Below, one piece after another: positions 9,436-18,830 of a stretch of 64,000 nucleotides of DNA. Each line of letters begins with the position of its first letter. The stretch's first letter is position 1. The position numbers were made by a program, and so were the translations under genes. The notes under the pieces were generated by a model that worked only from the letters and a program-made list of their open reading frames with translations, made no database searches and was not told the DNA's origin. The stretch is from Bacillota bacterium. GTDB taxonomy: Bacteria > Bacillota > Clostridia > Lachnospirales > Lachnospiraceae. The stretch is taken from NCBI GenBank assembly GCA_023386315.1, contig JAEWJZ010000008.1:144348-208347 (forward strand), given 5' to 3'.

Positions 9436-9930
9436 TTATTGTATTTCTTTTTGCTTAACCAATTCAATTGATTCTTTCCCGCTCATATGTTCAATTTCAA
9501 GTTCTATCATGCAGACAGCTTTTAACTCTTTGTCAATTGCCTGTGAACGCCTGGCCTCTTCTATATCAGGTGAGTATCTTGCTGTTAAAATTTCAAGCGC
9601 TCTTCTTTTCTCCTCTTCATCCATGACACGGGCTCTGCCAAATACAATGACACTTCGAAAATATGTGGTATATTCATCCTGTATAACCTGATCCTGATCA
9701 ATTACACAAAATGAAACTTTTTCATTTCTTGTAATTCCATCTAATTTATGACCTGCTTTTGCACCATGAAAGTAAATCTTATTATCATGGTATACATAAC
9801 TTAAGGGGACAGCATATGGATAATCATCATCACCAGATACAGCAAGCACTCCGGACGTTGCCCGTTTCAGAATCTGAATGCTTTCTTCTGCTGACAGTAC
9901 CTGATTTTTACGCCGCATTTCTCTAAACAT
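9436..9930 (-). CDS. Pyridoxamine 5'-phosphate oxidase-family (NimA-like) flavin protein
   Basis: This 164-residue protein has the split-barrel flavin-binding fold: GVLAVSGDDDYPYAVPLSYVY near residues 32-52, then IYFHGAKAGHKLDGI and the VSFCVIDQD strand. Proteins of this type in Clostridia are annotated NimA-like or PNPOx-family and reduce nitro compounds or bind F420/FMN; true PdxH activity is unlikely. A clean AAAGGAGTTTTAT site precedes the ATG. It overlaps no neighbour and leads the MBL hydrolase gene. Confidence 0.82.
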   Translation of the reverse strand: MFREMRRKNQVLSAEESIQILKRATSGVLAVSGDDDYPYAVPLSYVYHDNKIYFHGAKAGHKLDGITRNEKVSFCVIDQDQVIQDEYTTYFRSVIVFGRARVMDEEEKRRALEILTARYSPDIEEARRSQAIDKELKAVCMIELEIEHMSGKESIELVKQKEIQ

Positions 9931-9973
9931 ATAAAACTCCTTTCACGAAGACAGCGAAATATCTGTTTGTAAG

Positions 9974-10945
9974 CTATATAAGAGCTGCTGTAATAATAGA
10001 CATTTTATAAACCTCGTCTGCATTACAGCCTCTGGAAAGATCATTAATCGGTGCATTTAATCCCTGCAGAATCGGTCCGAAAGCTTCAAATCCGCCTAAG
10101 CGCTGTGCAATTTTATAACCGATATTACCGGCATTGATATCCGGGAAAATGAAAACATTGGCCTTTCCTGCAACCGCTGATTCCGGAGCTTTCGTTTTTG
10201 CCACAACAGGAGAAAATGCCGCATCAAACTGCAATTCTCCGTCTGCCGGAAAATCCAGATTCATGGCTTTTAATTTCTCAGCTGCCATTCTCACCTTATC
10301 AACAGACTCTCCCTTTCCTGACCCCAGTGTGCTATAGGAAAGTAAGGCAACCTTTGGATCGATGGAAAATCGTTTGGCTGTCCGGGCTGTTTCACATGCA
10401 ATTTCCGCCAGCTCCCCGTCATTGGGATCAAGGTTTATGGCACAGTCACCCATGGCATACATCTCATTCCCACCTTCTGTTTTCCTGGAAAGAATAAAAC
10501 AACTGGAAACAATTTTACTGCCGGGTCTGGTTTTAATCAGCTGAAGGGCAGGCCTCACTGTGTCTGCAGTGGAATAAGTTGCTCCTCCCAAAAGACAGTC
10601 TGCCTTACCCATCTGAACCAGCATGGTTCCAAAATAGTTGGACTTTTTGAGAGCTTCGCGGCAGGCTGCTTCGTCCATTTTGCCTTTTCTTAATTCTGTC
10701 ATTTTTAATACCATTTCATCCAGACCATCATAATTCAGAGGATCGATCATCTCAATTTCATCAACCGGCCAGTTACACTCTCTGGCTGCAGCGTTGATCT
10801 CAGCCGGATTCCCCAGCAAAATGGGAGTTAGAATTTCATCGCGATACAGGCGGCTGGCTGCTTCTAATATTCTTGGATCAGTCCCCTCAGTAAAAACAAT
10901 TCGCCTTTTTTGTAATTTCAATGCAGCAATCATCGGTTCAAACAT
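9974..10945 (-). CDS. pta: Phosphate acetyltransferase
   Basis: This enzyme interconverts acetyl-CoA and acetyl-phosphate. The 323-residue protein matches the PTA_PTB family over its length, with RIVFTEGTDPRILEAASRL at the start, LGGATYSTADTVRPALQLI in the middle and the C-terminal FPDINAGNIGYKIAQRLGG and GLNAPINDLSRGC blocks. The ATG at 10945 is chosen because ACGGAGGAATTGGAT precedes it; the in-frame ATG at 10987 has no ribosome site. Acetate kinase, its usual partner, is not adjacent. Being inside the element it may be a second copy, and it could add to acyl-phosphate handling alongside PduL of the BMC locus; that link is inference. Confidence 0.92.
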   Translation of the reverse strand: MFEPMIAALKLQKRRIVFTEGTDPRILEAASRLYRDEILTPILLGNPAEINAAARECNWPVDEIEMIDPLNYDGLDEMVLKMTELRKGKMDEAACREALKKSNYFGTMLVQMGKADCLLGGATYSTADTVRPALQLIKTRPGSKIVSSCFILSRKTEGGNEMYAMGDCAINLDPNDGELAEIACETARTAKRFSIDPKVALLSYSTLGSGKGESVDKVRMAAEKLKAMNLDFPADGELQFDAAFSPVVAKTKAPESAVAGKANVFIFPDINAGNIGYKIAQRLGGFEAFGPILQGLNAPINDLSRGCNADEVYKMSIITAALI

Positions 10946-11079
10946 ATCCAATTCCTCCGTATCTTGTTTTTTATTCATTTTTTCCATTTTAAGATTTTTA
11001 TATTACTTAACCATTACAAATATTATAGCCTAAGTAATGAAATATAACAATCAAACCCGTGTCTTTAAATTAATACAAC

Positions 11080-11104
11080 CCGGACTGTAATATTACAGTC
11101 CGGG
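11080..11104 (-). terminator. Hairpin terminator after chemoreceptor gene
   Basis: CCCG-G-ACTGTA pairs with TACAGT-CGGG across ATAT, with a single bulged G. On the minus strand the stem is followed by TTGTATTAATTT. It sits between the stop of the 11153 chemoreceptor and the pta start. Confidence 0.65.
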
Positions 11105-11152
11105 CTATTCCCAAAACATACTTATTCAAAAATAATTGATAATGAAAAGGGG

Positions 11153-12877
11153 TCATACATCTGCAAGCTTAAACTTACCCACTTCGCTATATAACAGGGC
11201 TGCCTGACCGGACAGTTCTTCACTGGAAGCGGCACTTTCTTCCGCAGTCGCAGCATTTGTCTGTACAACAGAAGAGATCTGCTCAATTCCCTGATTAATC
11301 TGGGAAATGGAAACAGCCTGTTCAGAGGAAGCCTCTTTAATCTTAAGAATAATCTCATTAATCTGAGATGCCTTTGAGGAAACACGTTCCAGCGCATCTG
11401 CCGTATCTTCTGCCAGTTTTGAGCCGTCTGAAACTGCTTTAATGGAATCTTCAATGAGGGAAGAGGTCTGCTGGGCTGCGCTGGCAGATTTTGTTGCCAG
11501 ATTCCGGACCTCATCTGCAACTACCGCAAAGCCCTTTCCTGCTGCACCTGCTCTTGCTGCCTCTACAGCCGCATTCAATGCAAGAATATTCGTCTGGAAT
11601 GCGATATCATTAATTACTGCAATGATCTTATTGATCTCACCGGAGGAACTGCCGATTTCTTCCATGGAAGCCAGCATCTGCTTCATGGAAGCATTGCTCT
11701 CATTAATATCCATGACTGTCTCTCCGATATAATCAGCGGCTTCTTTCACACTGGCCGCATTCTTATGTACCAGCTGAGACACATCTGCAATGGATGCAGA
11801 CAGTTCTTCCACAGAACTCGCCTGCTCTGTTGTGCTCTGGGCCAGGGACTGTGCGGTATCGGAAATCTGCCTGGAACTGGAATCTATATGTCTGGAAGAA
11901 TCCGCAATTGTGGTCAGTGTCTTATTCAGAGAGGTGGAAATGCCAAGCAGGGAATTTTTAATAGGAGAAAACCTGCCTGAGTATTCCTGACTTAATGTAA
12001 TTCTCATATCTCCCCCAGCCATAATGTCAAGTACCTCAGTGATCTCATTGATATATGAATTATATTCATTCAACTGCCGGAGCGTCTGTCCGGTTGCCTC
12101 ACAAAGCTGTCCCAGTTCATCTCTGGTGATTTTTTTCTCATCTATTTCCAGAGATAATTCTCCCTGGGCAATCCGTTTGCTGATCCCGGTAATATACTGG
12201 ATATTCGTTTTTAAATAGCGGAGAGTCTGAATCGAGAATAGAGCGATTAAAAAAATCACAACAGCTATAGTGGCAACTGATGTCCGGATACTTTGGGTTA
12301 CACTGTTTTCAATTTCAGCAGAGCGGGTATTGGCATAATCCTCAAGCAGCTCTGTCATCAGATTAATATCTTCTCTTGCTTTGTCAAAGCTGGACTGTGA
12401 CAACTCCATATCCCCTGTACCATTTTTAATGTCATATGCATTCAGCCATGTTTGAAAGTCTGCCTGAAAAGCTGTATATAACTGCTCCAGAGTTAATTGG
12501 GCTGTGGAATGCTGATAGTTCCGGTAAAGAGCTTCGTTTGATTTTACATTGTCAAGTGCGGAGGAAACCCGGTCCTGAACCTGTTTGACATTTTCATCAA
12601 AGTCTGCTATCAGTTTATTTTTATCTTCATCTTTCAATTTACCCTTTTCCAGATGCATCTCCTTCAGCGCAATAGCCGCCTGATAAAAATCCCGATCTGC
12701 ATTCAGGATTTTATCCGTACTGACAAAGACCTCATCGTATAAAGATGTCTTTGAATCTTCCATAATCTTGTTTGATCGATAAATAAAAAACACCAGCAAA
12801 AATATGAGTGCGAAAATTGCAGGAAAAATAATCAGCCATAATTTGTTTGCCACTTTTAAGTTTTTCATGATGTTCAT
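11153..12877 (-). CDS. Methyl-accepting chemotaxis protein with four-helix-bundle sensor
   Basis: This 574-residue receptor has a membrane helix at about 13-31, a helical extracellular domain (about 32-205) of the four-helix-bundle MCP type, a second helix (about 206-226), HAMP, and a signalling domain whose tip ends [20 protein letters not shown], the same segment as in the 6653 receptor. Signalling-domain glutamine/glutamate pairs for methylation are visible ([12 protein letters not shown]). GGAGGTAAAGGCT precedes the first ATG at 12877. Ligand unknown. It is monocistronic with a hairpin terminator behind it. Confidence 0.9.
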   Translation of the reverse strand: MNIMKNLKVANKLWLIIFPAIFALIFLLVFFIYRSNKIMEDSKTSLYDEVFVSTDKILNADRDFYQAAIALKEMHLEKGKLKDEDKNKLIADFDENVKQVQDRVSSALDNVKSNEALYRNYQHSTAQLTLEQLYTAFQADFQTWLNAYDIKNGTGDMELSQSSFDKAREDINLMTELLEDYANTRSAEIENSVTQSIRTSVATIAVVIFLIALFSIQTLRYLKTNIQYITGISKRIAQGELSLEIDEKKITRDELGQLCEATGQTLRQLNEYNSYINEITEVLDIMAGGDMRITLSQEYSGRFSPIKNSLLGISTSLNKTLTTIADSSRHIDSSSRQISDTAQSLAQSTTEQASSVEELSASIADVSQLVHKNAASVKEAADYIGETVMDINESNASMKQMLASMEEIGSSSGEINKIIAVINDIAFQTNILALNAAVEAARAGAAGKGFAVVADEVRNLATKSASAAQQTSSLIEDSIKAVSDGSKLAEDTADALERVSSKASQINEIILKIKEASSEQAVSISQINQGIEQISSVVQTNAATAEESAASSEELSGQAALLYSEVGKFKLADV

Positions 12878-13131
12878 AGCCTTTACCTCCGCTCGTTTAG
12901 TCAGCTGGTATTTCTTCAGCTCTTATGGATAATATCGACAAAAGCGCGAGATAATTAAGTGTATTTTCAATAATATTCGCCATATTATTTGACTATTAAT
13001 TAACAATTACGTTATATTCTATTAATAATATAATTATCAATTATTGTAACATACATATATTTTCAGCGGCAATATGGTTACCAAAGTTCCTGTCAATGCA
13101 GATTACACTGTTTTTAGTAACATCAGTGCAT

Positions 13132-13866
13132 TCAATTTTCTTCCGGGCACTCACCTTTTCGAGCAACAGAAATGGCGGTCAAATAATCTTTTATACTGTC
13201 TTTGTTTATATTCATTTGTTCCAGGTATAGCCGTGACAGTGTTTTCTTGAGATTTCTGATCTTCTCTGGATTATCTGCACCAGATGGTACTGGTGTATAT
13301 TCGATTAAGTATACTGTTCTCGCAATATCATACAGCCTGCTCCCCCGGCATACATTCATAAAATCGATGACAGATATACGATCCTGGAATAGCATTACAT
13401 TGCCTGGGTGAAAATCACCGTGACACAGAGTCGTACCATTCTCCAGCTGATCAGCCAGATAAAGTGCATTCTGCCGTTCTTCTTTTGTTATGGAGGCCTT
13501 CTTTATCTGGTATATCAAAAAATCTTTGTAATCAGGTACATTTGTGATATTATGTTTCAAAATAGCCTTGTGAGCTTTCGCCATAAGAATTGAACATTTC
13601 TCCAGATTACCGGTTCTTAAAGTCCAGTCAAGTAAAGGTTCTCCCATCACCTTATCGTACACAATTCCATGTTTTCCTTCATATGTAATAAACTCATATG
13701 CTTTCGGTTTTGGAAAATCCATATCATTTACAGCCCTTGCATTTTCAAATTCTCTGATCGCATCCTGACAGGAATAGCCCTCACGAAAAAGCTTCACTAC
13801 TTTTCCGATTTCCCACTCATATACGGTTGCAGTATTACCAACACCAACTATTTCCCCGGGATTCAT
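13132..13866 (-). CDS. Aminoglycoside phosphotransferase-fold kinase
   Basis: The 244 residues form a small kinase of the APH/choline kinase fold. Visible are the N-lobe with a VGNTATVYEWEIGKVVKLF nucleotide region, the catalytic loop HGDFHPGNVM (about 151-160) and the metal-binding Asp in VIDFMN (about 167-172). Similar short proteins in Clostridia are called TIGR02172-type or Ser/Thr kinase-like phosphotransferases; the substrate is not known and antibiotic resistance should not be assumed. AGGAGAGGTATAA precedes the ATG. It heads the accessory strip and has its own 150-bp upstream gap. Confidence 0.8.
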   Translation of the reverse strand: MNPGEIVGVGNTATVYEWEIGKVVKLFREGYSCQDAIREFENARAVNDMDFPKPKAYEFITYEGKHGIVYDKVMGEPLLDWTLRTGNLEKCSILMAKAHKAILKHNITNVPDYKDFLIYQIKKASITKEERQNALYLADQLENGTTLCHGDFHPGNVMLFQDRISVIDFMNVCRGSRLYDIARTVYLIEYTPVPSGADNPEKIRNLKKTLSRLYLEQMNINKDSIKDYLTAISVARKGECPEEN

Positions 13867-14015
13867 TTATACCTCTCCTGTTTACACTTATTTTCTCTGT
13901 TATAATTCCAGCTTCATCTCATACTGATTAACTGTAAAAGCCTGATATATTACTTCTCTTTCTACATGTATTAATGTCTCATAATGCAGCATTTACAGTC
14001 CCCCCTGTGGATTTA

Positions 14016-14465
14016 TTATTTTAACTTATCTATACGGTTTAATGCTTCAGTTATATCTTTATTAACCAATGGCTGCATACTGTCCTTGTACAATTGGGTA
14101 TTGGCATTACTCAAAGCCATGATGATATCATATGCCAGATCAGGTTTATATTGAGCTACCAGCGGCAACACTTTTATGCACTGTCTTGCCGTAATTGGCT
14201 TCTCATCTCCCACGTGTTTAAGAAGCTGATCAATGATTTCATCAATTTTATTTTCCCTGTCCCATTTTGCATTTGCTGCAATTAATATAATTCCTCTGGT
14301 TCTGAAATATGAATTAGGATGATCTAATAGTTCTGCAAAAAGATCAAAATATGGGTAAACGGTATCTGAGATTAAACTTTCAGACTCCAGTTTTTTCAAA
14401 CACTGATATGCATATTTATCGTTTTTGTCTTTTAATCCACATACAAGTTCCATAATCTGGTCCAT
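14016..14465 (-). CDS. HEAT-repeat-like protein
   Basis: This 149-residue all-helical protein has repeated helix pairs (SYFRTRGIILIAANAKWD, KPITARQCIKVLPLVAQYK, YDIIMALSNANTQLY) like HEAT-repeat or SufBD-like proteins of Clostridia that are probably protein-binding scaffolds. The start at 14465 is placed at MDQIMELVCGL after GAGGAGTGTGAACAAT; the longer open frame upstream is the opposite-frame shadow of the VOC gene. It lies 16 bp after the VOC gene and is probably cotranscribed. Confidence 0.7.
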   Translation of the reverse strand: MDQIMELVCGLKDKNDKYAYQCLKKLESESLISDTVYPYFDLFAELLDHPNSYFRTRGIILIAANAKWDRENKIDEIIDQLLKHVGDEKPITARQCIKVLPLVAQYKPDLAYDIIMALSNANTQLYKDSMQPLVNKDITEALNRIDKLK

Positions 14466-14481
14466 ATTGTTCACACTCCTC

Positions 14482-14940
14482 TTAGTTCTTTTTCTGCCTC
14501 CAGCTTTGCAGCTCAATAATATTGCCTTCCGGGTCCCTGGCATAGACAAAGACAGCTTCTGTATCATTGGGATATTCGGCCGTGACCAATTCACCAACCT
14601 GGCTTCCTCCAGCATGTATCATGAATTCCAGGGTTGTCTCTACATCGTCAACTTCAAATGCAATATGGGCAATACCAGGGCGATTTACTTCTCCTATTAC
14701 GGTCTCTCTGACTGCATCATAGGAAAATATTTCCAGTGTGGGATGATCGTCACCGTAACCGGGCAGTAATAAGTGTTCTCCGATAATATGGGCATTATTT
14801 AAACCTGTCAGCCGGTCCAGCCACTGTCCTTTTAAATCCCGTTCCTCTCCGATACGTTTGCAATGAAACACTTCTTTGTAAAAGGCAATCAGTTTATCAG
14901 GATCTTTCGCAATAATATTAGTATGTACGTATCGAAACAT
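14482..14940 (-). CDS. VOC (glyoxalase/bleomycin-resistance) family protein
   Basis: This 152-residue vicinal-oxygen-chelate protein has the paired beta-alpha-beta modules: VHTNIIAKDPDKLIAFYKEVFHC at the start and a second module with GIAHIAFEVDDVETTLEFMI followed by AVFVYARDPEGNIIELQSW. The DPEGNIIEL motif holds one metal ligand Glu. Family roles include glyoxalase I, dioxygenases and resistance proteins. The start at 14940 follows GGAAGGAAATAAAAAA, four bases after the stop of the epimerase gene, so translation is likely coupled. Confidence 0.85.
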   Translation of the reverse strand: MFRYVHTNIIAKDPDKLIAFYKEVFHCKRIGEERDLKGQWLDRLTGLNNAHIIGEHLLLPGYGDDHPTLEIFSYDAVRETVIGEVNRPGIAHIAFEVDDVETTLEFMIHAGGSQVGELVTAEYPNDTEAVFVYARDPEGNIIELQSWRQKKN

Positions 14941-14944
14941 TTTT

Positions 14945-15823
14945 TTATTTCCTTCCATATGTGATATCGGACAAATACTCATCAACCAGTTCAAAAATCC
15001 AGTCTTTAATATTGGTAAAAGTAAAACCGCATTGTCTCGCCCGGTCTGTGTTAATGCTGTATTCAGGTTCGTTATTGTATGGACCATTTTCTCCAGCTGT
15101 TGTAAGAATTGCTTTGTTCCCCGTCCGCTGCTCCAGATGATCAAGAATTTCCCGTATTGATATTGTTCCATCAGAAGCGCCGTTAATTGGTCCGGTATAA
15201 TTACTGTCTGCCAGAAATGCCATTAATTTTCCGGCTTCGTCAGACCTTATAAAACTCATCTGGCAATCTGTGTTATCAATATTCATAGGCAGACCATTTT
15301 TTACATGTTCAGCATAAAACAACAGTCTTTTTGTGTAATCATCTTTTCCCAATACAAATGGATATCGGACTGAAACGATTTTTCTGTCCGGGTATCTCTG
15401 CCATAGCGCGCGTTCTGCCTGTCTTTTTATTTCATCATATGGAAAATCCATTCTTGAACACCAGACCAGTTCTTTATCCTTAGGATTAAAGTCCTCTTCC
15501 ACGGTATTCCAGTGCTTGGGATCATAAACAGCGGTGCTGGACATCTGAATATATTTATCACAATCAATAACATCAAATATCTGCTTCACATCGTTAGAGC
15601 AATATGCCAGTTTATCAATCACCACATCATAATGTGTTCCGGCAAGTCTTTGTTTCAGACTCTCCTGATTGTTCCGGTCCAGAATGATTCTATTGACACT
15701 GCTGCCAAACTTATCAGACGTGATACCTCTTGTCGCGATGGAGACATCATGTCCATTTTGTATTAATTCATTTACTGTATGGATACCAAAAAATCTTGTA
15801 CCGCCAAACATCAAAATTCTCAT
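14945..15823 (-). CDS. NAD-dependent epimerase/dehydratase family protein
   Basis: This 292-residue extended SDR protein opens with the nucleotide-binding motif GGTRFFGIHTV (8-18) and keeps a YDEIKRQAERAL helix holding the Tyr-x-x-x-Lys catalytic pair. Relatives act on nucleotide sugars or are reductase-like proteins of unknown substrate (often annotated NAD-dependent epimerase). AGAAGGAATAAT precedes the ATG. It heads a tight block with the VOC and HEAT-like genes. Confidence 0.82.
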   Translation of the reverse strand: MRILMFGGTRFFGIHTVNELIQNGHDVSIATRGITSDKFGSSVNRIILDRNNQESLKQRLAGTHYDVVIDKLAYCSNDVKQIFDVIDCDKYIQMSSTAVYDPKHWNTVEEDFNPKDKELVWCSRMDFPYDEIKRQAERALWQRYPDRKIVSVRYPFVLGKDDYTKRLLFYAEHVKNGLPMNIDNTDCQMSFIRSDEAGKLMAFLADSNYTGPINGASDGTISIREILDHLEQRTGNKAILTTAGENGPYNNEPEYSINTDRARQCGFTFTNIKDWIFELVDEYLSDITYGRK

Positions 15824-15859
15824 ATTATTCCTTCTTTTGAAGTTACTTATGTATTAATG

Positions 15860-16327
15860 TCAGAACCTGGACTTTTCATAGTTATAGGGTATACTGGTAC
15901 CCACAACCACATCCTCAATCTTATCAATAATCAGCCAGTCATCCATATTTCCCTGATGATCAAAGGGCAGCGTTGGTTTAATCTGCTGAACTCCGACAAA
16001 TTCAACCAGACACAAACATTTTTTATGCCAGCGCTCTTTCTGTTTGTCCGTCAGATTAAGTTTATCCTGATTCTCATTTAAAACTTTTGATATTTCCTCA
16101 TCTGCCAGTTTTACATGATTCTGGACAGACTTTACAACGGCATACGCAGAGATTTCACCGGTTCCTTTCTCCATAAAATAAACGGTTTCACCTTCAAATA
16201 CTCTGCTATGAGGGATTTTACGTCCAGCTGCCCCTCTTACCACCATCATCTTCGTACCGGAGATTATTTTGTCTAAGTCACGTTCTCCCTTTTTACCTTG
16301 ATTGTCGCAGTATACCAAATGTACCAT
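15860..16327 (-). CDS. Hypothetical protein, possible PUA/ASCH-like fold
   Basis: I do not recognise the family with certainty. The 155 residues are soluble. The segment TKMMVVRGAAGRKIPHSRVFEGETVYFMEKGTGEISAYAVVKSV resembles ASCH/EVE-type beta-barrels that bind modified nucleic acid bases, by the pattern of an early basic loop then a GExVYF strand; this is only pattern similarity. A ribosome site GGGGGAAGATCCA lies before the ATG. It sits in the minus-strand accessory strip, 37 bp after the epimerase start and 19 bp before the next small gene. Confidence 0.6.
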   Translation of the reverse strand: MVHLVYCDNQGKKGERDLDKIISGTKMMVVRGAAGRKIPHSRVFEGETVYFMEKGTGEISAYAVVKSVQNHVKLADEEISKVLNENQDKLNLTDKQKERWHKKCLCLVEFVGVQQIKPTLPFDHQGNMDDWLIIDKIEDVVVGTSIPYNYEKSRF

Positions 16328-16345
16328 TGGATCTTCCCCCTTTTA

Positions 16346-16657
16346 TTATGGATAAACAAGCCTGCAGTTTTCCAGCTCATCCGTATCTTTTTCAGAGATA
16401 TATAGTTCAGCTGACAAAGAAAGGTCATTTCCCATAAAGGATTCCTCCCTAAACAGCTTCACAATAGCTGGATAAGCGCTGATCGCATCTTCTGTCTGGA
16501 GCCAAAGTGCCAGAGCATTTTCCTCCAGATAATCATACCCATTGTCCTGAACCATTCCGTCAGTTATTTCCTCTATACGTTCTGGAATATAGTAACGCAA
16601 ATCCAAATCAGCATTTTCAAGTTTCTCCGGAGATAATCGGATAATAATTGTTTGCAT
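16346..16657 (-). CDS. Hypothetical protein, 103 residues
   Basis: No family recognised. The protein is acidic, soluble and helical (IRLSPEKLENADLDLRYYIP at the start, LEENALALWLQTEDAISAYPAIVKLF in the middle). AAGGAAGGTATGGC precedes the ATG and spacing to neighbours is 18 and 32 bp, so it is likely a real gene of the strip. Confidence 0.65.
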   Translation of the reverse strand: MQTIIIRLSPEKLENADLDLRYYIPERIEEITDGMVQDNGYDYLEENALALWLQTEDAISAYPAIVKLFREESFMGNDLSLSAELYISEKDTDELENCRLVYP

Positions 16658-16689
16658 GCCATACCTTCCTTTTCTATTTTTACTTCCAG

Positions 16690-17130
16690 CTATGCTCCTG
16701 TATCCTGGTGTACGGGTAATATAATCTCCATTCCAGCCCCTCTGTGATCATTTGGCCGGATATGAAATCCCTGTTTCTGATAAAAGCCTTCTTTCCCTAT
16801 GGCGGCAAAGAGTCCCAATGTAATATTTGTATCTGGAATTCCCTGCTCCCTTACATAAGAAACAAGCCTTTCTATTATATATTTTCCAATACCTTTACCC
16901 TGATATTCCGGTAATACAACCAGATCCTGGATATAGCAGATATAACACCCATCTCCCACAAGTCTGCCCATAGCCACAACCTGTTCCTGATATTTGACTG
17001 CTATTGTAAATAATGAGTTCTTTAATGCAGTCTCTATCTGCCGCTCTGGTAACTCGCTCCAGCCTGCAGATGTTCTAAGTTTTTGATAATCTTTTACAGT
17101 CAAAACATTTTCCTGCATCTCAAATTCCAT
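16690..17130 (-). CDS. GNAT family N-acetyltransferase
   Basis: In 146 residues the acetyl-CoA binding motif A is plain: YIQDLVVLPEYQGKGIGKYIIERLV (about 69-93), with the QGKGIG pyrophosphate loop. The C-terminal KEGFYQKQGFHIRPND strand-turn is also typical. Such proteins acetylate small amines or peptides; the substrate is not known. AAGGAGCGATCT precedes the start. It follows the next GNAT gene by 10 bp. Confidence 0.85.
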   Translation of the reverse strand: MEFEMQENVLTVKDYQKLRTSAGWSELPERQIETALKNSLFTIAVKYQEQVVAMGRLVGDGCYICYIQDLVVLPEYQGKGIGKYIIERLVSYVREQGIPDTNITLGLFAAIGKEGFYQKQGFHIRPNDHRGAGMEIILPVHQDTGA

Positions 17131-17140
17131 AGATCGCTCC

Positions 17141-17641
17141 TTATCTGAAATCTTTCGTCATTTTATCACATAATAATCTCATGCCATTCTCTTCCACTTC
17201 GAAAGTTTCTGACTTTGTAAAACCATGGCTTATGTAAAATTTAATTGCCCGTTCATTAGAAGACAATACTTCCAGTATACAGCACTCACATTTCTGCCGT
17301 ACCATTTCTTCTTCAATTTTCTGATAGAACAAATGTCCTACTCCAATGCCAATATATTGGGGCAAAAGATAGAATGCGTGCCACTGAGCCTGGGTTTTAT
17401 CGCCGACTGGAACCGTTCCGAAAACGGTACTTCCTATAATGTTTCCATCGCATTCTGCAATAAGACAGGTATCCCCGTTCTGGATACTTTCCTGCAAAAT
17501 CGGTTCCCAGTGATCTGCTTTCAACGTTGATAAATACTCTTGATCCATAAGTCTTTCGTATGCAGCCACGTAGCTGCGCCTAATTTGTTCACTGACTTTC
17601 TTCATATCATCCGGTGTTGGGATTCGATACGTAATTACCAT
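17141..17641 (-). CDS. GNAT family N-acetyltransferase
   Basis: This 166-residue acetyltransferase has motif A as WHAFYLLPQYIGIGVGHLFYQKIEEEM with the loop GIGVGH, and a C-terminal SNERAIKFYISHGF helix-strand. The ATG at 17641 is preferred because GGAGGCTGAA lies just before it; an in-frame ATG at 17653 overlaps that site. It starts 15 bp after the dcd stop and is probably on the same transcript. Confidence 0.83.
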   Translation of the reverse strand: MVITYRIPTPDDMKKVSEQIRRSYVAAYERLMDQEYLSTLKADHWEPILQESIQNGDTCLIAECDGNIIGSTVFGTVPVGDKTQAQWHAFYLLPQYIGIGVGHLFYQKIEEEMVRQKCECCILEVLSSNERAIKFYISHGFTKSETFEVEENGMRLLCDKMTKDFR

Positions 17642-17656
17642 TTCAGCCTCCATTAA

Positions 17657-18193
17657 TTATCTTACATCGTTATCCATAAATACCTTTGACCCGGTCGCCC
17701 CTTTCTGGCCCTGATATTTTCCCCGGTATGGATTCAAAGCATTCTCATCCATCTTGGCAAAAACAAGCTGTCCCACCCTGCGTCCAGACTGCAGCTCAAT
17801 CGCGCAGCGGTTCGCATTAAACAACTCAAGGGTTATTTCTCCCTCAAACCCCGGATCAACCCAACCAGCATTCTGGATAAAAAGCCCCATCCTGCCCAGA
17901 GAACTTCTTCCTTCAACAAATGCGGTAAGATCATCCGGCATTGCAAAATACTCCAGCGTGGTTGCAAGTACAAACTGACCGGGAAGGAGAAGATATTTAT
18001 CCGTCACAATTGTCTTGTATTTAATCTCGTTTTGCATTGTGATAATTCCGTCTGAAGTATCTTCCACTACACTAAATGTGTTTCCAAGGCGAATATCCAC
18101 ACTTGCGGGCTGAATCTGTCCCTCTTCCAGGGGTTCTATAAACAGAGTTTTTTCTTTTAGCATTTTAATAATTGTTTTATCAGATAGAATCAT
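17657..18193 (-). CDS. dcd: dCTP deaminase
   Basis: This enzyme deaminates dCTP to dUTP (or on to dUMP in bifunctional forms), feeding thymidylate synthesis. The 178-residue protein starts MILSDKTIIKML, has IQPASVDIRLGNTF, the active-site block EGRSSLGRMGLFIQNAGWVD (Ser, Arg and the catalytic Glu that follows in GFEGEITLELFN) and a C-terminal RRVGQLVFAKMD. Start 18193 matches the usual family N-terminus; a longer frame to 18238 has no ribosome site. A housekeeping-type gene here in an accessory strip may be an extra copy. Confidence 0.9.
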   Translation of the reverse strand: MILSDKTIIKMLKEKTLFIEPLEEGQIQPASVDIRLGNTFSVVEDTSDGIITMQNEIKYKTIVTDKYLLLPGQFVLATTLEYFAMPDDLTAFVEGRSSLGRMGLFIQNAGWVDPGFEGEITLELFNANRCAIELQSGRRVGQLVFAKMDENALNPYRGKYQGQKGATGSKVFMDNDVR

Positions 18194-18247
18194 ATCGGCA
18201 GCCATCCTTTTTATCGTTTTATTATTTTGTGGTTTCATACTAAACTT

Positions 18248-18793
18248 TTATAGATTTAAATCGCTTTCTGATAACAACGGGGCATTCCTGTCATGAGGTG
18301 CGAGTATTGGATCATTCATGGGATATTTAATTCCAATCTCAGGATCATCATATGCGATTTGACGTGACAACCGGCTGTCAAATGGTTCATCGAAACGCAT
18401 AACATTCATAGTTCCGTCTTCAAGAGATATAAATGCATGACCAAATCCTTTCGGAATGTAAATCTGTTTCCTGTTTTCCGCACTTAATTCTACACCAACC
18501 CACTGTAAATACGTGGGCGAACTTCTTCGTAAATCAACCGCATAATCAATCCCCCTGCCTTTGATACAATACAGAAGCTTTGTCTGTGGTTTGGGATTAT
18601 TCTGAAAATGAATGCCGTAGAGCGTGCCTGCTTTTTCTGAGAAGTACACCCGCTCCTCAATGTATTCAAAATTGATTTCTGCCTGCTCTGATTCACTTTT
18701 ATTATAGATACAGTATGAAAAGCCTCTGTTATCAAACCTGGGATCATATTCAATAATTTTAACATCTTTAAGTTTTGTGCTTTCAATTTTCAT
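18248..18793 (-). CDS. dTDP-4-dehydrorhamnose 3,5-epimerase family protein
   Basis: This 181-residue cupin matches RmlC: DVKIIEYDPRFDNRGF at the start, GIHFQNNPKPQTKLLYCIKG (the His of the catalytic dyad), DYAVDLRRSSPTYLQW, and IPKGFGHAFISLEDGT. RmlC epimerises dTDP-4-keto-6-deoxyglucose in rhamnose synthesis, but no rmlA, rmlB or rmlD lies nearby, so it may serve another deoxysugar or be solitary. The ATG at 18793 is used; a TTG further upstream (18814) is less likely. It follows the MocR regulator gene by 37 bp. Confidence 0.85.
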   Translation of the reverse strand: MKIESTKLKDVKIIEYDPRFDNRGFSYCIYNKSESEQAEINFEYIEERVYFSEKAGTLYGIHFQNNPKPQTKLLYCIKGRGIDYAVDLRRSSPTYLQWVGVELSAENRKQIYIPKGFGHAFISLEDGTMNVMRFDEPFDSRLSRQIAYDDPEIGIKYPMNDPILAPHDRNAPLLSESDLNL

Positions 18794-18830
18794 AAAATAA
18801 TCATTCCTCTTCAATTATAGGGAAAATAAA

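Noticed and set aside
11122..11520. 132-residue minus-strand frame inside the chemoreceptor gene
   Set aside because: Arg/Leu/Pro-rich shadow of the signalling domain in another frame.
13132..13866. Aminoglycoside resistance gene
   Set aside because: The fold is shared by many kinases; length and motifs do not match known aminoglycoside phosphotransferases closely enough.
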